DNA from: Mastigamoeba balamuthi
Taxonomy: Eukaryota > Evosea > Mastigamoebida > Mastigamoebidae
Assembly (NCBI GenBank): GCA_902651635.1
Contig: CACRSC010000006.1
Span: 497,326-561,325, forward strand
Reading direction: 5' to 3'
Length of the DNA stretch: 64,000 bases
Below, piece after piece: positions 22,540 through 33,251 of this stretch. Made by a program: the position numbers and the translations under genes. Numbering within the stretch: the stretch's first letter is position 1; the number at the start of each line of letters is the position of its first letter. The notes below the pieces were generated by a model that saw only the letters and a list, made by a program, of their open reading frames with translations, was not told where the DNA came from and did not search any database.

Positions 22540-25500
22540 ATGTCCAGCGAGCAGTCTGCCGCCAACAGGGTGCGCCGCCTCGCCCTCCCCCGCCCGCCCT
22601 GACGCGTGTCCCCGCCCGTCCTGCGCAGGAGCGCTCGTCCACCGGCGCTCCCGAGGCCACGACCGTCCGGCGCTCGTCCCCCACGTCGCGCCTGCTCTCG
22701 CCGTGGCGCCGCCAGGGCTCTGTGGACTCGTCCACCGCCGTCCCGCCGCTTCTTGCCGCGTCTCCCTCTCCCCCGGTCGCGTCGCCCCGCGTGCCCCCGC
22801 TGCACGTGGCCCTCGCGCCGTCGCCGCAGCCCACGCGGTCGCCGCCCCCGGCGCCGTCGCCCCGCCAGCCGGGCTCGGGGCTGCCCGCCGAGCTGACGCC
22901 GCGCGACCCCTTCCGCGCGGCCATCGCCGAGCTGGGGCGCCGCGGCACGGCCCTCGAGCGCTCGCAGCTGCTGCAGTCGCGGTTCGTCGTGCAGCGCATG
23001 CCCTGCGGCGCGCTGTCGGCCGAGGCGCGGACGGCGTGCGAGGCGCTGGCGCTGGCCTCTGCCGAGACCTCGCGGTCGCTCGAGCTCGCGCTGCCCTGCC
23101 CGTGGCTGGCGCCCGCCTACACCCCCGAGTACGTCGCGGCCCTGCGCGCGTTCAGCGAGCACTCGCGCGAGCTGCTGGCCGCGGTCTCGGGCGACGCGGG
23201 CACCGAGGGGGCGCTCGCCTCGGTCGTCTCGTGCACCGCGAGGACCGCGGCGCTCATACGCGGCCAGGCTGCGGCCATGTCGTCCGCTCTGGCGTGCGCC
23301 GACGCGGAGAGCGCGCTGAGGGGCGAGCCGCCCGGACCGGAGCCCGAGGGGGCGACCGAGGCGGTCGTGGGGGCGTACAGGACCGCCGAGAGCCTCGTCG
23401 AGGCCACGAGGCCCGCAGAGGGCGTGAGGAGCGTGTTCGAGGCCGTCGAGGCGCTGCAGTCGGTCCAGCCTTCCGCGGAGCTGGCGGGCCTCACCAAGCA
23501 GGGGCGCACACACGACGGCCAGCGCCGGGCCCTCTTGAGGAGCATGGCCGCGACGCTGACGACGTCCGCCGAGTTCGGGCTCAGCGCGGAACTCCCTGTG
23601 CATTTGCTGCAGTTCACAGACGGCATCGCTGTCCTACTGCCTCAGCCTCACGGATGTGCGATCGTCGCTCGACATTCTCCGCCTCGCCTCTCTGTTGTTG
23701 GCGGGAGGAGGGGGCGACGAATGGGCTCGCGGCGTTGAGAGAATAATCGAAGCGGCTGTCCGACCGCGCGGTTATGTTCTGAGACGTTAGCCGCGAGTTG
23801 TCTCGAGGCCCCCACAGTGCAAGATGCTCACCCCCACTTTATTTTCCAGATAAGTACAGGTACAAGCTGCTGGACTGGTACGACGCAAAGAAGCTCTACG
23901 TCGTGCTGATGTCCTCCAAGAACACCGCATTCAAGATGGCCACCATGGTCCGCCTCCTTGCTTTTTCTTCCGGACGATTCACACTGCTTCCCCACAGGTC
24001 GCTGCCGAGAAGGAGAAGCTGCCTCCAGGATGGAAGGAAATCACCATGGGCAAGAACAAGGATAAGCGCTTTGCATTCGAGCCCCTTGGTCTCATCCAGC
24101 AGGACAGACCTGCTGTCCCCAACCTCAAGGTCCTATCCCTCGTCTCATTTCCACGCCGCACATACTGAACACGAGTAGGGGCTGAGGCACTTCGTGCTTG
24201 CGAGCGCGAGGGAGAAGGCTGTGTGGATCGCCGGGCTCAAGGACGCGACCGTGGTGGAGTCTGACTGCGCGCAGGTTCCCTACAACATGCTGGGCATCTC
24301 GCTAGAAGACGTCCTCGAGCACGAGGACGCGTTCGTGTGCGACCAGACCGTCCCCCTCCTCGTACGCAAGGTCCTCTACCAGGTCGTCTCCGACGGTCTG
24401 CACGTCCAAGGCGTAAGCGCAATTCCTCCTTTGTTTGAATCGCCTTTGTTTCTGGTTACTGAAACGAACTGCGGGCAAATTCAGCTTCTGAGGGTCAGCG
24501 GCGGAGTCAAGCTGATGAACGAGCTGAAGCACGCGGCCGACTGCGGTGTTCTCGACTTCCGGGCGCTCAAGACGACCCTGACGGTGCACGAGCTCGGGGC
24601 GTTGCTCAAGGCGTTCCTGCGCGACATGCCAGACCCCGTCATACCCCCCGACGCCCAGCAGAGGTTCCTCGCCGCGATGAAGATCGCCAACCCCGAAGAG
24701 CAGCTCAAGGTCCAGGCCGAGGCCTTCAACTCGCTGGCGCCGCCGAATAGAGCGCTGATGCGCGCGCTGCTGGCGTTCCTGGCGACGGTCGCGGCCAACT
24801 CGCACGTGAACTCGATGAACGCGAACAACCTGGCCGTGGTCGTGGCGCCCAACATTCTGCGGTCCACAGGCTCTGCGAGTGTCGAGGAGGCCAAGGCCAT
24901 CAACGTCTGCCTGGGGCTGATGATCACGCGCTACTGGGACTTCTTCGAGGCCCCTCAGGCTCCTCTGACGGTCGACCCGGCGCCGACCGAGTTCATCACG
25001 CTGAGGCGCAAGCTGCTGGGGCACAGCAACGAGATCCGCGTGCTGTCGCTGACGTCGAACAAGAAGAACATGTGGTCTGTCGACTGCGCCGGCGGCGTGC
25101 ACATCTGGGACACGCTGTTCTGCTCGCACGTGACCTCGTTCGTCTCCGAGGCCAAGGACCCCACCGCCATATGCCTCGTCGGATACCACCTCTGGATAGG
25201 CACCCTCAACGGCATCTACGTCTACGATTCGTTCACCATGGCCCTCGCTGACAAGGTGCCCCCAATCGCGTGGGCAGTCAATCGCCTGACCATCCGAGTA
25301 TAGATACCGGGGATTGTCGCGCTGTCTCTGACGTGGGTCGCAACGAGGAACGAGGTATGGTGCGGGAGCAAGGGGGGCATCACGGTGTACAATGGCGCTA
25401 CGCGCAAGGGCACCGCCATCACGACCACGGGCGTCGACGACGACGTAGCACAGACGGACTTCTTCGCGATGTGTACCACGCCCTCGGGCAAGGTCTGGCT

Positions 25501-26108
25501 CGGCGGCTTCCGTCGTGGCGCCCCCGAGCAATTCGTGCGTAGCCAGCGATGTCCTCTCGCCCCATGTCAGCGCTCTCTTGACACCCCGTGGCTCCCCAGA
25601 TCCACATTTGGGACCTGGTCAAGTGCAAGTACGAGCGCCTGCACAAGATCGCCGCGAGGCCCAAGAAGCTCACGTCGCTGGTCTGCGTGAGTGACCACAC
25701 GGTGTGGTCGTCGGACGAGGGCTCGATCAACGCGTGGGACGCGAGGACGTACGAGCGGCTGGGCACGATGGAGCGCCACACGGGGCCCATCTTCGGGTTG
25801 GCGGTGCTGCCGGACCAGGTGTGGTCGTGCAGCTGGGACAAGACCATCAAGATATGGGACTCGACGTCGTTCCACTGCGTCGGAGAGATCACGGGATACC
25901 ACACGGACACGGTCAGCGTACTCACTCCGTGCGTGGACCCTGCATCTGGCCTCTTCAACATATGGTCAGCGTCCTTCGACAAGGTATGCACCCTCCCCCT
26001 CCATGCTCGCACAGCAGCGATCTGACGACCAGCTTGCAGGCGCTGTGCGTGTGGTATATCCGACCGATCCCCTCGCGCCGCCAGACATTGCAGTTCACCA
26101 AGCCGTAA
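22540..26108 (+). CDS. PH-RhoGAP-WD40 protein with a possible divergent DH region
   Basis: Exons 22540-22569, 22629-23655, 23850-23947, 23998-24129, 24179-24412, 24485-25255, 25304-25534, 25600-25983 and 26040-26108 give 991 residues. A Ser/Pro-rich N-terminus (to about 110) is followed by an all-helical segment (about 110-330) placed like a RhoGEF DH domain but too divergent to be sure. A PH-like fold follows (about 330-440: VHLLQFTDGIAVL, FVLASAREKAVWIAGL). The RhoGAP domain (about 465-660) has its arginine finger in LLRVSGG (about residue 510) and the conserved NANNLAVVVAPNIL. A WD40-like propeller fills 690-991 (VHIWDTLF, IHIWDLVKC, IKIWDSTSF, LCVWYI). It should switch off Rho/Rac GTPases at membranes; a dual GEF/GAP is possible only if the DH call holds. 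Confidence 0.87.
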
Positions 26109-26390
26109 GCACAACAACGAGCGACCAAGCGTTGCCTTCTCAGGACCGTTCGCCAAGGCAAGTGACTCTCAATAGCAGTGCAATACAATGAACACCAGCC
26201 GTGTAAATTGCCTCATACAGGCCCGGACAGAACCGTCTTGATTTCCCGAATCACGTCCTTTCTCGAATGGCACAGTTTTTGCACAGTGCGTGCGACTCCG
26301 TTTAACGTTGATGTTGTGGTTCTTGCGCCTAGAAAGGTGTGCAAGTGAGAATCTACGTGCGTAACGACCTTGTCAACCATCAGAAGACAG

Positions 26391-27168
26391 AAAAAGCTGT
26401 TGGTGTGCTTCAGTGCGCACTGGGGAGCCACCCCAGCTCCCAGTTTGCGTTCAAGGGCACTGGGACGCCCTTCATCCAGTTTGGGGCAAGGGTACTGGGA
26501 CCTCTCCAGCTTTGTTTGCAAGGGCCCTGGGCTGCCCTCTCCAGTTTGGGTGCAGGGCACTGGGGGAAGCCCTCTCCGGTTTGGGTGTAAGGGCACCGGA
26601 GAGCCCGCTCTGCTTTGATTTGGTTTCTGGTCTGTGGTTCTGCGCTCCCCTCCAAGTCCTGGATGCCTTGTGGGGCGGAGCTGTGCCAGGGGATGCCGTG
26701 CATGCGGACGGCACCCAACCGGAAGTTGATTGAGGGCATTGGTTGTTGGCCCTGTGGCTTGGGTCTCACACTCCCAGCCGCCCTGTGATCCTGTCAGCAG
26801 AGGGCTGTCCTGGTGTCGGAGATGCCGGGCGCCACACCCAACCACACTTGTGTCAGGAGGCCGTGGTCTCTAGCCCCCGGGCCGTGTCTCCGAGACTGCG
26901 ACCCAGCGGATATAGTCCGTATCTCGGGGACAACCCGGTGGCAAATCGGGACACACGAGGGCCATTATGGGCCAGATACCAATCCTCAACCTTCCATCCC
27001 GACGACCCCAGAGGCACCGCTCGTGCAGGAGAGGAGCTGACTTAAGAGATCGTATGCACGGTGTATCTCGGGAGGAGGCTCTTGAAGCGGCTGGCATCGG
27101 CGTTGAGATTGCTATCTCCCGCGCCGTCGTTTTTCCGTCCAGAAAATCCGAACCACTCTGTATCTCAC
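26391..27168 (-). repeat. Dispersed repeat, copy C (inverted, full length)
   Basis: Reverse-complement copy of the family. It has the GAGATAC... start at the high-coordinate end, the GGACGGAAAA block, the CGGCCCGGGGGCTAGAGACC block, about five to six minisatellite units (26430-26610) and the AGCACACCA..CAGCTTTTTCT end. The hairpin is imperfect here (TGCGCACTGAAGCACACC). It lies between genes and shows no coding capacity. Confidence 0.85.
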
Positions 27169-27506
27169 AACTGACTGTGTAGGCACAGCCCCGCTGTGAT
27201 GGTGGTTCTGACGGGTAATGCGGAAGGCTGCCCCTGTACGTTGTTGCCGGAGTCACGTCGCCATCATAGTGCTGCCTTAGGCAATGTTCTTCCGCCGGCG
27301 GGCCCACAGTAAGCAACGGAGAAGTCACTCTGCCAGCTCGCTTCTGCTGTCTCACCTGCCTAGACTCCGGTTGTCACCAGGAGGCGGCTTCAATTGCATC
27401 GCAAAATCTCATAAATGCGTAGGCTTGCGGAATTCCAGCCTCGGCCATAGGGAAGATCTCCGATAAACAGATCAACTTCCAGTTATTCGAATCACGAAAT
27501 CCGGCG
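27169..27506. other. Intergenic region, nothing recognised
   Basis: 338 bases between the repeat and the next start codon. No exon or motif was recognised apart from short A+T-rich stretches. Confidence 0.45.
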
Positions 27507-29096
27507 ATGAAGCTCAATTCGAGCATCTCCCCCATCTCTCAGGACACGGCGGGGCGCTCCCTGCCCCTCGCTGACCCCACCTCTTCGATCAACGTCTGCC
27601 CGTCGGCGGGTAAGTGACGCTGAGGGCGCTTCGCGAGCCTTCCTTCGACCTTCTGCGGATCTCTCACCCCCGTATCCTCAGAGACTTGCCCCGCGTCGTG
27701 CCCGCCCGCTGGAACGCAGGGAACCGTGCGCTGTGGCGAGGTCGTTGGCGATGCGCAGAGGGGCACCGAGGCGCCTGAGGACCACTCCTCCAACCCCGAG
27801 GGCGCGGGAAATTCAATTACCCCAATTCGATTGAACCCTCGAACGATTTCTTACAATGTCGCGCCCTCTCCAGCCTCCGACAAGGCGGAGCACAACTCGC
27901 ACGTCGTGGAGCCGGGGCACCCCGGCAGCGACCACATCCCCACGGCGCCGAAAAAGAACAAGGACGAGGGCCCCGGGGCGCAGAGCAACGGGGAGGAGAA
28001 GGCCGCGGTATCTGCCGAGTCCGCTGGCGAGCACCTCCGCCTCGTCGAGGACATGGAACTCGCCCAGCAGCCGCGCGAGTTGGACCAGGAGAAGCACAAG
28101 TCGCCCGCGGGCACTGGCAAGGTATTTTCCCTCGCATAGTAATCAAGGTTTATTTGTTCCCCTGAGAGTCCGATGGAATCGCGGACCAGCCTCAATCTTC
28201 CCAGCCCGATGCCGCCCTCGACCCGGTCCCCACGTCGCCGTCGCCCAGCGGCCTGTCCGACTCGGTCGACGACACCCCGGGCATCAGGCCGGCCTCGACT
28301 TCGACTTCGCGGACGGGCCCGTCGTTGAGCGCGACGCCTGAGTCGTCTGCCTCCCCATTCCTCCCGACGACTCCGCCGGTCGTCGACGAGGTCGTCACGT
28401 CCACGCCGCCGCCGTCGCCGTCCCCCGCGCGCAGCAACAAGAGGCCCAGGGTGGGCTCGGCCGCGGAGAGCCCCGCGCAGACCGAGGGAGTCGAGCCGCC
28501 CTGGAAGCAGAGGGCCGTGGGGGAGACGCCGCCTCCCCGCAGCGTGTCGAGCGAGACCACTGTGCCCGAGACCCCTGTGCAGAGCCCCCAGGTGTCGGAG
28601 TCGCCGAGCACGAGGGCCGAGGGCCCGGAGCAGGAGGCCGGCGTGGCCACCGTCGCGCAGCCGGACGCGACGCAGGGCGACGAGAGCGAGTTCCCTTACC
28701 CGGTGGCCGTGCCTGTCCCCAGCCGAGTGCCGCCGCCCGTGGCCTTCATCGAGCAGCTCCCCGAGTCCCGGTCGGCGATGATGGTACCCGTGGTCTATGT
28801 TGTGTTCAAATTGCCCACACCTGGACCCTCTCAAGCCCCAGGAGACTCGAAACAACAACAAGAGGCCCCGAGACGACGTCCTCGGACAGGAGGACGACAG
28901 CAAGGAGCCCGACACAAAGCGGAGGGCCCTCGCGCGTTCGGCGGACTGCAGCGGCTCCGACGTCGTCACGACCAGCGAGCACTCGCGCCAGACCCACGAG
29001 GCGCCCCAGGACTCGGAGCCCAAGACCTCGGCCAGCGAGTCCGAGAAGATCTCCGCGAGGACCGCGCCTCCTTCCTCATCCACCAATCCCCCTTGA
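27507..29096 (+). CDS. Low-complexity Ser/Pro-rich protein with nuclear-type basic motifs, function unknown
   Basis: Exons 27507-27609, 27682-28121, 28205-28783 and 28842-29096 give 458 residues and stay in frame across good splice sites, the main support for a gene here. There is no recognisable folded domain; composition is dominated by Ser, Pro, Thr, Glu and Asp. Short basic clusters (KKNKD, SNKRPRVG, NNNKRPRDD, TKRRA) resemble nuclear localisation signals, two of them in the repeated form NKRPR. This points to a disordered nuclear protein, but no function can be assigned. The A+T-rich patch near 27810-27850 looks like intron sequence but has no usable donor, so I kept it as coding. Confidence 0.6.
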
Positions 29097-29536
29097 GTCA
29101 AGTGCCCAGAGTCTTTTCCTGGGACGTGGCGGTTCCCACCGAGACGCTCGCTGCCCGCTCATCCAAGGGCCGTAGTACGCTGATTGGGGGTCACGAACAC
29201 CAACAGCCAACAGTAGTAAACCGTATCCGATTATTTGCGCCATCTGCCTGCGATCAATTGGTCCCGGAATGGCTATTATGCTTCACGTCATTGCTCATCA
29301 GAATAGAAGAGTACCCTTACTCATCCTGCCGACCCACCAGCAGGAGCAGGACTTCAATCCGCACATGCCCTGTAGCAAAGCGTTGTTGTTCCATTCCCCG
29401 CTGCAGCGTCCGATACGCTCAGAGTCGAGAATCTGGGAAAAGATCAAAAATCTCCACGTATGTTTCCAAAAACCGAAGGCCCAAGCGGTGTGGACATCAG
29501 CCCGGCGCACAACACAGTTTCTCAACCAGCGCGCAC
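29097..29536. other. Intergenic region upstream of the LITAF gene
   Basis: 440 bases with no supported exon. Probably the 3' flank of the low-complexity gene and the promoter of the next gene. Confidence 0.4.
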
Positions 29537-30276
29537 ATGTCGAACCCCGCCGAGACACAGCCGATCCTGGGCTCGTGCCCGCCCTCCTACGCGATGCCCC
29601 CGCCGCCGATGGCCGCGTACCCCGCGTACCCCGCGGTCCCCGTCGCCCCGGGCCTCCCGGGCGCCTACGTCGTCCCCCAGGTCCCCGTCGTCTGCCCCGA
29701 CTTCCCCTCGGGCCAGGGCTTCCACTACCGCGACGTGTACGCCGCCCCCGCCATCGCGCGCGCTGCTCTCTGTGGGAACACGGGGAACAACCAGACACAG
29801 GAAATGCTCTGCCATCGGGAAAACCAATTGATGAATCGGATTATTACCGTTGCGACCAGTTCTTTCTCCGCCGCGGCTCGCGGCTCGCGGCGGCAGCTGC
29901 ACAGGCCGCCAAACACAATTCTCTGGATGGCGACGCCCCTTCCCTCCAGGGCGGTGAAAGGACGGAGGATGCTCGCCACACCAAGCCAACTGAATTTCAA
30001 TTATTCTTGAATTTAAATTCAGTTCTCAATTCAAATGTGTTTCTTCTCCCTTGCAGGCCGGCGAACGTGCGCTGCCAGTACTGCAACGCCACGGTGACGA
30101 CGGTGACGAGCTTCACGCCCGGGCTGCTGACGTGGGGCAGCGCCGGCGTGATGTGCGTTTTCGGCCTGTGGCTGGGCTGCTGCTGCGTCCCCTTCTGCAT
30201 CGACTCGATGCAGGACGTCGAGCACCGGTGCCCCTCGTGCCAGAGGATCGTCGGCATGCACTACCGCATCAAGTGA
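29537..30276 (+). CDS. LITAF-domain membrane protein
   Basis: Exons 29537-29736 and 30057-30276 give 139 residues. The N-terminus is Pro/Tyr-rich (PSYAMPPPPMAAYPAYP), as usual before LITAF domains. The LITAF domain itself is complete: VRCQYCN (first Zn half), a hydrophobic in-plane anchor with GLWLGCCCVPFCID, and HRCPSCQRIVG (second Zn half). Such proteins sit on the cytosolic face of endosomes and lysosomes. The intron of 320 bp is long for this region; the donor (GT at 29737) was the best phase-2 site that links the two parts. An extra small exon inside the intron cannot be excluded. Confidence 0.82.
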
Positions 30277-30582
30277 CGTGCGTCGGCGCGCCAGCAGGGC
30301 GAGAACTTGAGAGAGACAGCGGCTGCAGCACGTCGCTAGGGACCGGCTGGGGCGCAGCCCCCAAGAAACACGTTTTGGGCTTGCCAGGATCGAGACGAGC
30401 TGTGCGGGTGGGCTTGGGAGAGTGGGGGAGGGGGCTTGCCACAGCCAGACAGCGGCCAGACCAGAGAGGCCTCAGGACACAGCCCACTTGGCTTGTACTG
30501 TCTCCATTACTTTGCCTTCTGTATAGTCCTCAAACGGGGGCAGCCGGGAGATCTCACAGCTGCCATTTGAACTGTCCGAGCG
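30277..30582. other. Convergent intergenic region
   Basis: 306 bases between the stop codons of the LITAF gene (+) and the chitinase gene (-). No motif recognised. Confidence 0.5.
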
Positions 30583-32016
30583 TTATAGAGCCAGGAGCGT
30601 GGCGAGGACAGCGGCCATCGCTGAGGCACACAGCGCACCGGCAGCCCCGGAGGAATCGCCCGGCGCTGGCCTGGGAGTCGGGTCCGAGTGCGGAGCGGGG
30701 CCAGAATTCGAGATGGGTACCGAGTGCGAGCTCGAGCGAGGGCCCGAGTGAGGCGAGGGGTCCGAGTGTGAGCTCGAGTGAGGGTCCGAGCGAGGGGCAG
30801 GGCCCGAGCTCGAGTCTGTAGCGCTGCCCGAGCACGAGCCAGCGACAACCTTGTCGTAGATGGCTTTCTGGAGCGTGAAGTTCCTCTCGAGGTCCATCGC
30901 CCACACCATCGCGCCGCCCAGCCCGTTGTCGCAGATGTACTGCGTCTTGGCCGCGTGTGTCTCGAGAGTGTCGAAGGTCACGAACTGGTCGTCCTTGTAC
31001 GCGTAGGCCGTCGACGTGGCGTTGTCGACGACCATCGTCGCGCCCTTCAGGACGAAATCCTCGATCTCGTACTCCGCCAGGAACCCCGCCTCCTGTGTGC
31101 AGCCCCCCGCAGCTCCTGGGGCCAGGCCGTCCTCTCCCGCCTTGACAGGCGCGCCGTAGCCGTGCTGGCTGGGGTCCTTGAGGGTCCACGTGCGTCCGTA
31201 GGTCGCGAGCCCGAGCACGAGCTTGTCTGCGGGTACTCCTGCAGACCTGTACGTCGCGACGGCGTGGTCCGCTGTGAGCTTGTCGCCGTTGGGGTTCCTG
31301 AGCGCCGTGTGTGGGCCGGTGACCGAGTCCGCAGAGCCGTGCAGGTCGTAGGTCATGAGGTTGATCCAGTCGAGGTGCGGGTGTATGTTGGGCAGGTCGT
31401 AGCCCTTTTCGATCTTGTCGTCGCCCGCGGGCGCGGCGATCGTAAGCAGCAGGCGCGCCTTACCCGACGTCTGGGCCTCGGCGACGAAGGCCTCCATCAT
31501 CTCCTTGAGCAGCAGCGGGAAGTTGGCCTTGTCGATGTCGCGGCCGCCCTGCTCTTCCCAGCCCGGATACTCCCAGTCGATGTCGAAGCCGTCGAACTCC
31601 CATGTGCGGCAGTATGAGATGGCCGACTGGATAAAGTGCGTGCGGCTCTCCTTGGTCTCGATCATGTTGCTGAAAAGGTGTTTGGTGCTGTTGAACACGT
31701 TGAAGTTCCAGCCACCGATCGAGACTAGCGTCTTGAGCTTGGGGTTCTGCAGCTTCTTCGCCTGCAGCTTGGGGATCATCTGGTCGTCGTTCCACTCAAC
31801 GTGCACGACGTTGTAGCTAGAGTTCATCTTGGCGAAGGCGTAGTTTATGTGCGTCACGTGCGAGGCCTCGACCATGTCCATCGTGAACTTGCAGTTTATG
31901 CCGTCGCCGATGTTGCGGTCCCGGTACTGCGCCCAGTTGGTGACGTAGCTCACCGCTCGCTTCTCCGCGACCGCCAGACAGACCGCGGCGAGCAGCAGTG
32001 AGAGTGCGACCCTCAT
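30583..32016 (-). CDS. GH18 chitinase, secreted and probably GPI-anchored
   Basis: A single exon encodes 477 residues; intronless in an intron-rich neighbourhood. The signal peptide MRVALSLLLAAVCLAVA fixes the start. The GH18 barrel includes LKTLVSIGGWNFN and the catalytic DxxDxDxE (D142, D145, D147, E149 in FDGFDIDWEYP). MTYDLHGS and the C-terminal MVWAMDLE (the barrel's Trp) complete it. After the catalytic domain is a roughly 60-residue Ser/Pro/His linker of imperfect repeats (SDPHSSSHSDPSPHS). A hydrophobic C-terminal tail without charges suggests a GPI anchor. It hydrolyses chitin beta-1,4 links; roles in cyst-wall remodelling or feeding on fungi are inferences. A GATATTC lies 70 bases upstream of the ATG. 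Confidence 0.93.
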   Translation of the reverse strand: MRVALSLLLAAVCLAVAEKRAVSYVTNWAQYRDRNIGDGINCKFTMDMVEASHVTHINYAFAKMNSSYNVVHVEWNDDQMIPKLQAKKLQNPKLKTLVSIGGWNFNVFNSTKHLFSNMIETKESRTHFIQSAISYCRTWEFDGFDIDWEYPGWEEQGGRDIDKANFPLLLKEMMEAFVAEAQTSGKARLLLTIAAPAGDDKIEKGYDLPNIHPHLDWINLMTYDLHGSADSVTGPHTALRNPNGDKLTADHAVATYRSAGVPADKLVLGLATYGRTWTLKDPSQHGYGAPVKAGEDGLAPGAAGGCTQEAGFLAEYEIEDFVLKGATMVVDNATSTAYAYKDDQFVTFDTLETHAAKTQYICDNGLGGAMVWAMDLERNFTLQKAIYDKVVAGSCSGSATDSSSGPAPRSDPHSSSHSDPSPHSGPRSSSHSVPISNSGPAPHSDPTPRPAPGDSSGAAGALCASAMAAVLATLLAL

Positions 32017-32946
32017 TTCTCACACAGGGCTTATGAGAGATAATGATGATACGTGGTCAACCCGCCGCCACACCCCCTTGCCAAGGAAGATATTCGTTGT
32101 TGCGTAAACTGAACCTGTGAACAACCGCCATCGGGGTGAGTGTGCCGTCCGCGTGTGCAGTGTACAATCTCCCAATCGCCCTTTGGAGTAAAACACAAAC
32201 TCAAAATTCTCACGCACTTTTAGGTTCACTTTTCGGCTCCGATCCCCTCCACATCCAGTGCCAACAAAAACTGAGAATGATGGTGTACAAAAGATGTTCT
32301 AGCCTGCCAATTTACCACACTGCCTTTCTCTAAAAACAGCCCGAAAAGGGTTATCGAACCCTGAATATTCACAAATCCGTTGTGTACACTGAGGTGCACT
32401 ACGGAGTGTATCAACAAAGAGTACTCTGAAACTTGATGGATTTCACGAATACTTCAAAATGTCTATCTATTCGTCCAATTTTCAGATACAAACAGAAACG
32501 CACCTCATCACGCTATTGTGTGGTCCACTTGAAAAGTGAAATCGTTTTTTCTGTGTGAAAATCAATCGAACAAATGATTATTGTTTGCAAAACGAACAGT
32601 TTGTCAGATTTCGGATTCCCGATTGCCCAGACCTGCCACCCGTGACCGCACTGATCACCCCAGGGGCCATGTGAAACAGTGCATGCATTCTTGGGAGGGA
32701 GTTGTAAGATGGAGGATGGGATCACTGGGATCACAAACGGAGCCTCTCTGCCTTGTGTATTGGCAAATTTCAGGAATTGGCTGCAAATGCGAAATTCGGA
32801 TCCGAAAACATCTGACAGTGCAGGGTAATCAGAAATGTTTGTTTTGCAAGTGTGTATACGTGCTACACATGATGCCACTATGCACTGCTATACATGATGT
32901 GTACTTATTGTGTCTGAATAACTTGTTTTTTACTGTCTATCAACAG
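32017..32946. other. AT-richer region, no gene recognised
   Basis: Composition changes here from strongly GC-rich to near balanced. The first 100 bases hold the chitinase promoter. Beyond that, only short open frames without domains were found. A good acceptor (TATCAACAG at 32938-32946) precedes the open exon that follows, so part of this stretch may be an intron or a lost upstream exon. Confidence 0.4.
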
Positions 32947-33239
32947 GAATCGCAGAGACCCTGGACTTGATAAGGAAGAAGTTCAGAGATGCCCAGAGCA
33001 GGATCACCCTGATGGTCATTAGTGGCCATGGAAACATCAAGGAGTCGTCCCTTCAGTACAGCTCCCCCACTGGCACTGTTTGCACCACCTCCTTCAGGAG
33101 TGTGTCACAGGAATTTCTGCCTGTTGTCTCCAAGGGCCTGCTGCTATCTTCCTGTGGATCAATGAAGGACCCTGATGGGTGGGAATTCCCACCAAAAGGG
33201 TCAAAAACGTTACAAATGATCAATAGCACATGCCCTTAA
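32947..33239 (+). CDS. ORF fragment with GHG and SCG motifs, possible caspase/CHAT-like remnant
   Basis: An open exon of about 97 codons follows a clear acceptor and ends with TAA. It reads a helix rich in basic residues (LIRKKFRDAQSR), a hydrophobic strand ending in a His (TLMVISGHGN) and about 50 residues later another strand ending in a Cys (GLLLSSCGSM). A strand-GHG and strand-xxC pairing is the His/Cys dyad layout of clan CD (caspase-fold) peptidases such as CHAT proteins. The spacing fits, but no further family feature was recognised and the fold is a guess. No upstream exon with an ATG was found, so it may be a fragment. The codon use is AT-richer than in neighbouring genes. Confidence 0.35.
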
Positions 33240-33251
33240 TGTCATATGCTC

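Noticed and set aside
32330-32400. tRNA-like T-arm (AGGGTTCGATAACCCT on the minus strand)
   Set aside because: No matching acceptor stem, anticodon arm or D-arm at the right distances.
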